Source: JBBDYH01 sp040901795
GTDB lineage: Bacteria > Planctomycetota > Planctomycetia > Pirellulales > JALHPA01
Assembly (NCBI GenBank): GCA_040901795.1
Contig: JBBDYH010000084.1
Coordinates: 1 to 23,936 of the forward strand
Direction: 5' to 3'
DNA: 23,936 bases
This document shows positions 7,404-13,410 of this stretch, in pieces. A program made the translations under genes and the position numbers. Every line of letters starts with the position of its first letter. The first letter of the stretch is position 1. A model generated the notes under the pieces. The model was not told the DNA's origin. It was given only the letters and a program-made list of their open reading frames with translations, and ran no database searches.

Positions 7404-7622
7404 CTACTTGTTTTCTGGATAGTCCAGCGTGGCCTTTTGCGATGGATCGGTAGCGAACCGATCGACGCTCTGCTCAATCTGGTTTACTCGTTGTTCGTCT
7501 AGCGCGGACGATTCTTGTCGAAAGCGCCTGACCGCGAGGACTACAGCAACTGTTGCAAGCACAAAAAGCGCTAATCCCAGCGCGAATACAACGAACCACA
7601 CCAAGGTCAGGTCGAAACTCAT
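7404..7622 (-). CDS. Single-pass membrane micro-protein (72 aa), DPSQK-TLDYP tail
   Basis: 72 residues from the ATG at 7620-7622, preceded by AGGTGA at ideal spacing; a frame start at 7652 lacks support. It begins MSFDLTLVWFVVFALGLALF and continues with VLATVAVVLAVRRFRQ, one long or two short membrane segments ending in a basic stop-transfer. A polar helix follows (SSALDEQRVNQIEQSVDRFA), then the tail TDPSQKATLDYPENK, the motif shared with the 53-aa paralogue. It has its own -10 element in a shared 5' flank. The family is not recognised. The conserved tail outside the membrane segment is likely the functional or interacting part, by inference. Confidence 0.75.
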   Translation of the reverse strand: MSFDLTLVWFVVFALGLALFVLATVAVVLAVRRFRQESSALDEQRVNQIEQSVDRFATDPSQKATLDYPENK

Positions 7623-7702
7623 GCGTTCACCTAGTAGAAGCCCGCAGGACACCCCACTTTCCTATTCGGCTCATCGCTCAGAATCTTGGCTTCTCGTCCA
7701 TA

Positions 7703-7722
7703 CGGGCCATTGTAGCGGATGG
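7703..7722 (-). promoter_or_regulatory. -10 element (TACAAT) for the 72-aa gene, in a repeated 5' flank
   Basis: The same 20 bp as at 7101-7120, with TACAAT at 7709-7714 on the minus strand. It lies about 90 bp before the ATG of the 72-aa gene. No clear -35 box. Confidence 0.45.
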
Positions 7723-7816
7723 GTGGCGACAGGCCCTGCCATTGGCAAAACCACCTCTCTTGCGTAAAATCGTTAGCGCGCTATTTGAGTGCGAGCATGG
7801 CCTTTCCCCTATGACT

Positions 7817-7846
7817 AGACTGGGGTGAGCCTTTCTTGCCCAGTCT
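7817..7846 (-). terminator. Inverted repeat AGACTGGG/CCCAGTCT, possible transcript end
   Basis: Perfect 8-bp arms at 7817-7824 and 7839-7846 with a 14-base loop. On the minus strand it lies 88 bp behind the 56-aa gene, so it could end or protect the sigma factor-kinase transcript. It lacks a U-run, and its last base overlaps the 13-bp repeat. Confidence 0.3.
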
Positions 7847-7933
7847 TAGGACACTACCGTCCCTTCGGACGCGCCATAAGTGGTGTTCGACCCATAATTT
7901 GCGACGATACGGCTACGGGCATAGCGATGTTCA

Positions 7934-8104
7934 TTATCTGCTCTTGTTTCTGTTCCACCACCACCATGGACCTCCGATGAGTAATGCGAACACGACACCA
8001 CTGGCGATTTGTACGCCGATGTCCGCGAACCCAAGTGCCTTAGCGACAACGCCTGCGACAACACCGACTAACAATGCGAGGACAAGTATCAGTCTCGAGG
8101 ACAT
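7934..8104 (-). CDS. Two-helix membrane micro-protein (56 aa)
   Basis: A 56-residue frame from ATG (8102-8104) to TAA (7934-7936), with an excellent AAGGAGG five bases before the start. The sequence MSSRLILVLALLVGVVAGVV forms a first membrane helix. A second, GVQIASGVVFALLIGG, is followed by four tryptophans and a basic tail (NRNKSR). It lies 75 bp behind the membrane kinase on the same strand, so it is likely the last gene of the sigma factor-kinase operon. No family recognised. The Trp/basic end suggests an interfacial anchor. A role with the kinase is only contextual. Confidence 0.8.
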   Translation of the reverse strand: MSSRLILVLALLVGVVAGVVAKALGFADIGVQIASGVVFALLIGGPWWWWNRNKSR

Positions 8105-8179
8105 TTGAACCTCCTTAGAAGGCTTGGTGCCACGGTTTTCGTTGTTTGCCGATGTCGGATCGCGCGTCGGCGCGTTTAG

Positions 8180-9583
8180 TCACTTAACATGGCGCCCACG
8201 CTTGGCTTGGATCCGCTTCCGCAAATCGAACATCTGCGCAACAATCAATAGGATTACAACTCCAATAATGATCCGCGCCGCCATCGGGTCATCCGCGCCC
8301 GGCTCGCCGCCGGTTAAGTCATAGATCGCATCCAGAATCGTTTCTGGCTGTGCAGCGAGATAGCCAAGCATTCCCACGGCGGCCGCCAACAGGATGAACG
8401 CTGCACGCAACCCTTCCAAACGCTGCCGGTGACGGATCAAATCGACGACAAATGCCAACATGCTCAACAGCAGGACCATCGTCCAGATTGTGTCGCTCAG
8501 GTCGGGCCGGAAGAACTTGAGCGCCGCAAAACCTGCCAGTACAGCGGCGACCAACGCCAGCGTGCGTACGATCGGCCTGCCGCGCCCTGCTCGCAGCTCC
8601 GCACTCTCAGCAGCCTGTGTCGTGCTGCAGATCGATTGCACGTCGGTCTTCACTTCGCCGGCATGTTGATAGCGCCGCTGCGGGTCAGATTCGAGCGCGC
8701 GCAACACGACCTCGTCGAGCCGCACATCGACTTGAACTCGACGTGAAGGCGGCTCGAACCGCCCGATCGGCAACTGGCCCGTCAGCATCTCGTAAAAAAC
8801 GACGCCGAGCGAATAGATGTCGGCCCGATGGTCCACCTCGCGCGAGCCCTGCATCTGCTCTGGCGCCATGTAGTGGAGAGTCCCCATTACCTGCGCTGTC
8901 CCAGTGAGCGTGAGGCCTTCCGGCGCTTTGCCCAAGAGCTTTGCCAGTCCAAAATCGGCGATCTTCACCTGGCCGCGTCGGTTCACCAGAATGTTCTCCG
9001 GCTTGATGTCGCGGTGTACAACGCCCTCGTCGTGGGCAAACTGCAGCGCGTCACAGATCTGCGGCACAATGGCCAGCGCCTGCTTCGGCGCGACGTTGCC
9101 ACCGCGGATCAACTCGCGCAGATTTTTCCCATCGACGTATTCCATCGTCAGATAGTACACGCCATCGGCAACGCCGAAGTCGTACACATCGACAATGTTC
9201 TGGTGGTTCAACTGCGCCAGTGCTCGAGCCTCGCGGCCAAACCGCTCGGCGAATGCCGGGTCGCGGCCGACATCCGGCGGCAGGATTTTCAACGCAACCA
9301 TTCGATCCAACTGCTTCTGCCGCGCTTTGTAAACCGCCCCCATGCCCCCTTGGCCAATCAACTCCACGATCTCATATTGCGGAAAATGGTGCACAAGGTC
9401 CGCTGGCCTTGGGGCGGCAAAGCACTCGCCATACCCGGTAGTCGGCTCGCCGGCGCCGCTGTCGCCGGCGTTCAATCCCTGCTTCAACAAGCACTGCGGG
9501 CAAAGTCCCGCCGGGGCGTCCGCCGGCAGTGGCGCGCCGCACTTTGGGCAAAGGTTGGTTTCCGCCATGGGAGTTGTCCTCAT
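8180..9583 (-). CDS. Membrane Ser/Thr protein kinase with N-terminal zinc ribbon (PknB type)
   Basis: 467 residues. The start at 9583 is preceded by GAAGGAG ten bases away; the ATG at 9566-9568 (MAETNLC...) is also possible, with GAGGA. An N-terminal zinc ribbon has Cys12, Cys15, Cys28 and Cys31. The Hanks-type kinase domain (about 70-320) has the glycine loop GQGGMGAVYKA (77-87), VALK with Lys99, HRDIKPEN (190-197), DFG (210-212) and MAPEQ (239-243), so it looks active. The C-terminal part has four predicted membrane helices (about 338-357, 366-382, 393-411, 436-452). It lies 59 bp behind an ECF sigma factor. Kinase-linked ECF systems (ECF43-like; Vibrio EcfP-PknT) are known in which the kinase phosphorylates and activates the sigma factor. 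That is the likely role here, by analogy. No extracytoplasmic sensor domain is seen, so the signal is unclear. Confidence 0.95.
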   Translation of the reverse strand: MRTTPMAETNLCPKCGAPLPADAPAGLCPQCLLKQGLNAGDSGAGEPTTGYGECFAAPRPADLVHHFPQYEIVELIGQGGMGAVYKARQKQLDRMVALKILPPDVGRDPAFAERFGREARALAQLNHQNIVDVYDFGVADGVYYLTMEYVDGKNLRELIRGGNVAPKQALAIVPQICDALQFAHDEGVVHRDIKPENILVNRRGQVKIADFGLAKLLGKAPEGLTLTGTAQVMGTLHYMAPEQMQGSREVDHRADIYSLGVVFYEMLTGQLPIGRFEPPSRRVQVDVRLDEVVLRALESDPQRRYQHAGEVKTDVQSICSTTQAAESAELRAGRGRPIVRTLALVAAVLAGFAALKFFRPDLSDTIWTMVLLLSMLAFVVDLIRHRQRLEGLRAAFILLAAAVGMLGYLAAQPETILDAIYDLTGGEPGADDPMAARIIIGVVILLIVAQMFDLRKRIQAKRGRHVK

Positions 9584-9642
9584 TTATGGTTCACTCCTTC
9601 TTTTACGGAAACGGCGTCTTCAGTTACAGGAATAAACCAGGC

Positions 9643-10401
9643 TCAAGCGCCCGGCATGCCAACGGCGGCCAAAAGTCTGCCAATCTCGTCCTCAATCTCC
9701 TCTGGACCTGCGACTGTGTCGGCGATTTCCTGCTTCAGCATCTCGCCAAAGCGCCGCCGCAGCCGATGGAGAGCCACCTTCAAAGCACCCACGGTCATGT
9801 TCAATTCGCTAGCAAGCTCCCCATGCTCGGCTTCCGCAGTGCCAGCGATCAGATGCGGCTTCAACCGCTCGAAGAGATCCCTCTTGCCTTTTCCCGCATA
9901 GTCTGCCCCAAGTCGTTCAATTGCTCGATCCAATAGCGTCAATGCCCAGCGCCGCTCGTACAACATTTCGGGCGTGCACAACTCCGACGGCTCCAAGAGA
10001 TACCGTCCCTCGGCGTCGGCGAAGTCCAGCGAAAGCGGCCTGCGGCCGCCGCCGCGCTTTTTGGCACGCGCGCGATCGGCTTGCTTCGACAAAAATCGGC
10101 AAACCGCGGTCAACAGAAACGTACGAAACCGGCCCCGCTGGCGATCCGTACTTCGCAGATATTCTTTCTCCACCAGCGTGGCAAAGAATTCCTGGGTCAG
10201 GTCCTGAGCATCGGCCGCTGAATGGCCGCGCCGGCGCACGAATGCGTAGACCGGGTACCAATAGCGCTCGCAAAGCGCCGCGAGCGCCGCATCTGCTTCT
10301 GCCCCCCTACGATCTGCGGCGGCTACAACAAGGCTCCACTGCGTAGTGGCAAACCTCTCTCCGCCCGCAACGGATTGCGACCCGATCGTCTTGCGCATCA
10401 T
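9643..10401 (-). CDS. ECF-type RNA polymerase sigma factor, kinase-linked
   Basis: 252 residues. Two adjacent ATGs (10399-10401 and 10396-10398) are possible starts. The opening has the planctomycete ECF signature RFATTQWSLVVAA (16-28). Region 2 follows (ALCERYWYPVYAFVRRRG, DAQDLTQEFFATLV, about 42-77), then a basic linker and region 4 (ELASELNMTVGALKVALHRL, about 195-214, a helix-turn-helix for the -35 element). It is the first gene of a set with the membrane kinase, and no anti-sigma gene is present. This fits sigma factors controlled by phosphorylation instead of by an anti-sigma. A -10-like TACAAT ends six bases before the first ATG, which implies a leaderless mRNA if used. Confidence 0.93.
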   Translation of the reverse strand: MMRKTIGSQSVAGGERFATTQWSLVVAAADRRGAEADAALAALCERYWYPVYAFVRRRGHSAADAQDLTQEFFATLVEKEYLRSTDRQRGRFRTFLLTAVCRFLSKQADRARAKKRGGGRRPLSLDFADAEGRYLLEPSELCTPEMLYERRWALTLLDRAIERLGADYAGKGKRDLFERLKPHLIAGTAEAEHGELASELNMTVGALKVALHRLRRRFGEMLKQEIADTVAGPEEIEDEIGRLLAAVGMPGA

Positions 10402-10407
10402 GCCGCG

Positions 10408-10413
10408 ATTGTA
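10408..10413 (-). promoter_or_regulatory. -10 element TACAAT directly before the sigma factor gene
   Basis: TACAAT on the minus strand, with transcription expected at or next to the ATG at 10401. No Shine-Dalgarno is found before the ATG, in keeping with a leaderless message. No convincing -35 box, which would fit an alternative sigma factor or autoregulation. Confidence 0.35.
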
Positions 10414-10463
10414 CCCTGCGACCTAACACGTTACAGAGAATTAGGAACCATGCGCCTAAACCG

Positions 10464-10559
10464 GTGTTCAAGGAGAGCAGTGGCGGACACACGTGGATTA
10501 GCCGGCAACAGTACCCCAAGCTCGTCCGGCGACTCTTCCGACGAGTTCGCGACCCCTAA
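10464..10559 (+). pseudogene. 3' remnant of an esterase gene related to the one downstream
   Basis: The frame from about 10464 to the TAA at 10557-10559 reads VFKESSGGHTWISRQQ, then YPKLVRRLFRRVRDP. It matches the C-terminal end of the esterase at 10610-11839 (SGGGHTWINWRKYLRDLGPRLF), including the catalytic-His motif GGHTW. No start, signal peptide or catalytic serine region precedes it. It is therefore the tail of a second esterase copy whose 5' part has been lost, perhaps by recombination between tandem copies. The frame is open a little further upstream (to about 10440) without recognisable homology. Confidence 0.65.
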
Positions 10560-10609
10560 ACAAACTACCATTTCGTCACGCGAGTCGTTTCTTAAAGGGA
10601 GGACCGATT

Positions 10610-11839
10610 ATGCTTCGTACGCCCATGCTCCGGACCGGCGTGGTTCCTGTCGCAATCTGCCTACTTGCGGGTTTGGCAGTGAACTCGTTGGGTCAGACGC
10701 AGCAAGCCACTCCCGCCCGCGCAAGAGCGGGAGGCCGCCAGCCGCCTCCATCGCCCGAAGTGCAACCCGACGCCAAAGTCACGTTCCGCGTTCAAGCTCC
10801 TAAGGCAACCGAAGTAACGCTGCGCGGCGACTGGATGGAAGGGGCTCCTGAAAAACTGAGCAAGGACGACAGCGGTTTGTGGTCGATCACCGTCGGCCCG
10901 CTGGCTGCCGACATCTACAGCTATGCGTTCAGCATCGATGGCGTGAAGACGATCGACCCGCGCAACGCGACGATCAAGCAGGGCATCGCCGGTCTGGACA
11001 ACATGTTCTTTGTCCCCGGCGAAGAGGCGAAGTTTCAAGACAATCAGCCCGTTCCGCACGGCCAAATCCGCCAGGTGTGGTATCGATCGGGCACGCTCGA
11101 CGCTCAGCGACGGATGCACGTCTACACGCCGCCTGGGTACGACGGCGGGAACGACAAGTATCCGGTGTTTTATCTCCTGCATGGGGGCGGCGACGAGGAT
11201 TCCGGCTGGAGCACGATCGGGCGCGCCGGATTCATCCTCGACAACCTGATTGCCGAGCGCAAGGCGAAACCGATGCTTGTCGTGATGCCCAATGGCAGTC
11301 TGCCGCGGCCGGCCAACATGCCGGCCTCGACGCCGGGCCAGCCGCCATCGGCTGAAGCTAGAGCGGCGATGGGGTCTCTACAGGACCGGTTTACCAACGA
11401 GCTGATGAAGGAGATCGTGCCGTTGATCGAAAAGGAATTTCGCGTACATGGCGGCCGCGAAAACCGCGCGCTGGCGGGGCTGTCGATGGGCGGCGGGCAG
11501 ACGCTGCGCGTCATCACGACGCATCCTGATCAGTTCGCCTATGTCGGCGTTTGGAGTGCGGGCATTGGACGAGACGCGGCCGAGTGGGAGTCGAGGAACG
11601 AAGCGTTTCTGCAAAAGGCAGATCAGGTCAATCGGGATGTTAAGCTGTTCTCAATTGCTGTCGGCGACAAGGATTTCGCACTCGCCGGGTCCAGGGCCCT
11701 GTCGGAAGCACTGACCAAGCACGGCATCCGCAACGACCTGCACGTCAGCGGTGGCGGCCACACCTGGATTAACTGGCGAAAGTACCTGCGCGATCTCGGA
11801 CCGCGGCTTTTTGTTAGTGCACCGTCGCCAACGAATTAG
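10610..11839 (+). CDS. Exported esterase, enterochelin/ferulic-acid esterase family (esterase D, PF00756)
   Basis: 409 residues; the ATG has AGGGAGGA six bases upstream. Signal peptide in residues 1-28 (GVVPVAICLLAGLAVNSLGQ), then a low-complexity Arg/Gly/Pro linker (34-50). An N-terminal immunoglobulin-like E-set/CBM48-type domain (about 55-130; VTFRVQAPKATEVTLRGDW) is typical of multi-domain feruloyl/acetyl-xylan esterases. The alpha/beta-hydrolase domain (about 150-402) has LLHGGGDEDSGW (189-200), the nucleophile elbow GLSMGGG with Ser292, an acid candidate in VGDKD (351-355) and the catalytic His384 in GGGHTW. The role would be to remove ester-linked groups from plant or algal polysaccharides outside the cytoplasm; the substrate is not shown. 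It stands alone, with a broken relative just upstream. Confidence 0.9.
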   Translation: MLRTPMLRTGVVPVAICLLAGLAVNSLGQTQQATPARARAGGRQPPPSPEVQPDAKVTFRVQAPKATEVTLRGDWMEGAPEKLSKDDSGLWSITVGPLAADIYSYAFSIDGVKTIDPRNATIKQGIAGLDNMFFVPGEEAKFQDNQPVPHGQIRQVWYRSGTLDAQRRMHVYTPPGYDGGNDKYPVFYLLHGGGDEDSGWSTIGRAGFILDNLIAERKAKPMLVVMPNGSLPRPANMPASTPGQPPSAEARAAMGSLQDRFTNELMKEIVPLIEKEFRVHGGRENRALAGLSMGGGQTLRVITTHPDQFAYVGVWSAGIGRDAAEWESRNEAFLQKADQVNRDVKLFSIAVGDKDFALAGSRALSEALTKHGIRNDLHVSGGGHTWINWRKYLRDLGPRLFVSAPSPTN

Positions 11840-11916
11840 TGCAGTGGCGGCTCGGCCGTAGAGTGGAAAGGTCATCGAGTGTGCCGCAATTGCGTCATAC
11901 GGATCAACTCCGCTGT

Positions 11917-11945
11917 TTGACAGCTTACCTAAACCCATTTAGAGT
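11917..11945 (+). promoter_or_regulatory. Sigma-70-type promoter for argH and the HEAT-repeat gene
   Basis: A perfect TTGACA (11917-11922), a 17-bp spacer, then TAGAGT (11940-11945). Transcription would start near 11952. A short hairpin (ACCTG-TCGAG-CAGGT, 11975-11989) lies just before the GTG start and could affect initiation. Confidence 0.55.
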
Positions 11946-11994
11946 GAAGGTTTGGGACTGCTTATTTCTTAGGCACCTGTCGAGCAGGTAACGT

Positions 11995-13410
11995 GTGGCC
12001 GCAAAGGCTTGGTCGGGAGTCTTCAATCAGGCGACGGATCGCCGTGTCGAGCAGTTCAGCGAAAGCATCAGCTTTGACCGGCAGCTTTACGCGCATGACA
12101 TCTCCGCCTCAGTGGCCCACTCCCGAATGTTGGCCAAGGTCGGCTTATTGACCGAAGCCGAGTGCCGAGAGATTGAGCAGGGTTTGGAGGCCATCCGCCA
12201 AGAGATTGAGCAGGACAAGTTCGAATTCAAGATCGAGCTGGAAGACATCCATCTGCACATTGAGCGGGCACTGATAGATCGGATTGGCGACGTCGGCCGT
12301 AAGCTCCACACTGCCCGAAGCCGCAACGACCAGGTCTCGACCGACCTGCGACTCTGGTGCCGGGCGGCAATCGACGAGATCGATCGGCGGCTGGTCGACC
12401 TGCAACGCGCGTTTATCGGTCGCTGCGACCATGACCACGATTGCATCTTGCCGGGCTACACCCATTTGCAGCGTGCCCAGCCGGTGCTGGCGCCGCACTA
12501 CTGGCTGGCCTATTGCGAAAAGTTCGAGCGCGATCGCCAACGGTTGGCCGACTGTCGGCGGCGAGTCAATATACTGACCCTGGGCGCCGCGGCGCTGGCG
12601 GGTACCAGCCTGCCGATCGATCGGGACGATGTCGCCCGGCGGCTAGGCTTTGTCAACGAAGCGGGTGAGCCGCAGGTGTCGGCGAACAGCCTCGATGCGT
12701 CAAGCGATCGGGATTTTGTGTTGGAGTTTGCCTTTGTGTTGGCGACGATCGCCGAGCATCTGAGCACCTGGGCCGAAGAATGGATCCTATGGTCCACGAG
12801 CGAGTTCAACTTCCTGCGGCTGCCACAGGCGTTTTGCACCGGCTCGTCGATCATGCCGCAGAAAATCAACCCCGACGTGTTGGAACTGACGCGCGGCAAG
12901 ACCGCGCGCGTGATCGGCAACTTGCAGGCCCTGCTGGTACTCGTCAAAGGACTGCCGCTGGCCTATAACCGCGACTTGCAAGAGGACAAGCCACGGATCT
13001 TCGACTCGTACGACACGGTGGCGGCGTGTTTGGAAGTCGCCGCCCCGTTGGTCGCACAGGCAGAGCTGAACCGCGAGGCCATCGCCGAACGGCTCGACCG
13101 CGGGCACCTCGACGCGACGACGCTGATGGAGGAACTGATCCGCCGCGACGTGCCGCAGCGAACGGCGCATGAGATCGTCGGCAAGTTGGTCCGCAAGGCG
13201 CTCGACCGCAACTGCCGGCTGGCCGACCTGAAGCTGACCGATTTTCAGGAGGCTCATCCCCCACTCGACGAGAGCATCTTCGAGGCGCTGGGAGTGGAGC
13301 GGGCGATCGAGCGCTTCGTCAGCTACGGCTCGACCGGACCGGCTGAAGTGGGGCGGCAGGTGGCGTATTGGAAGAACAAACTCGCAATGACCTCGGCGGA
13401 ACACCCATGA
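11995..13410 (+). CDS. argH: Argininosuccinate lyase
   Basis: 471 residues, near the usual 460-470. It catalyses the last step of arginine synthesis, argininosuccinate to arginine and fumarate, in the cytoplasm. Start: GTG at 11995, chosen because MAAKAWSGVFNQATDRRVEQ matches the conserved ArgH beginning; the Shine-Dalgarno is weak. Active-site segments are all present: HTARSRNDQVSTD (105-117), GYTHLQRAQPV (154-164) and the fumarase/aspartase-superfamily signature GSSIMPQKINPD (283-294) with its flexible serine loop. The stop overlaps the next gene's start (ATGA), so the HEAT-repeat gene is translationally coupled. No other arg genes are present in the window. Confidence 0.97.
   Translation: MAAKAWSGVFNQATDRRVEQFSESISFDRQLYAHDISASVAHSRMLAKVGLLTEAECREIEQGLEAIRQEIEQDKFEFKIELEDIHLHIERALIDRIGDVGRKLHTARSRNDQVSTDLRLWCRAAIDEIDRRLVDLQRAFIGRCDHDHDCILPGYTHLQRAQPVLAPHYWLAYCEKFERDRQRLADCRRRVNILTLGAAALAGTSLPIDRDDVARRLGFVNEAGEPQVSANSLDASSDRDFVLEFAFVLATIAEHLSTWAEEWILWSTSEFNFLRLPQAFCTGSSIMPQKINPDVLELTRGKTARVIGNLQALLVLVKGLPLAYNRDLQEDKPRIFDSYDTVAACLEVAAPLVAQAELNREAIAERLDRGHLDATTLMEELIRRDVPQRTAHEIVGKLVRKALDRNCRLADLKLTDFQEAHPPLDESIFEALGVERAIERFVSYGSTGPAEVGRQVAYWKNKLAMTSAEHP

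Larger units (their letters stand above)
6356..7858. mobile_element. Candidate non-autonomous element bounded by a 13-bp perfect inverted repeat
   Basis: GGTAGTGTCCTAA (6356-6368) recurs exactly inverted at 7846-7858. The sequence just inside each end is also similar (CAGTGGGG versus GACTGGGC). Between them lie only very small minus-strand genes, one of them apparently frameshifted, and no transposase. Read together, this resembles a passenger-carrying MITE-like unit of about 1.5 kb. No target-site duplication is obvious, so a chance or regulatory repeat is possible. Confidence 0.35.
7623..7933. other. Non-coding stretch with promoter flank and inverted repeats
   Basis: 311 bases without a supported gene. 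It holds the repeated 5' flank with its -10 element (7703-7722), the inverted repeat AGACTGGG/CCCAGTCT (7817-7846) and the right 13-bp repeat (7846-7858). Nothing recognisable is seen in 7859-7933. Confidence 0.5.

Noticed and set aside
7836..8108. Plus- and minus-strand 70-90 codon frames opposite or overlapping the 56-aa membrane protein gene
   Set aside because: The 56-aa frame on the minus strand has AAGGAGG at ideal spacing and membrane helices; the others have no start signal and unlikely composition.
8828..9901. Long plus-strand open frame across the kinase and sigma factor genes
   Set aside because: Antisense to two well-supported genes, crossing their intergenic gap; no recognisable motif.
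10222..10803. Plus-strand frame of 193 codons across the sigma factor start and the esterase start
   Set aside because: Overlaps the ends of two supported genes in other frames; it covers the esterase remnant only out of frame.
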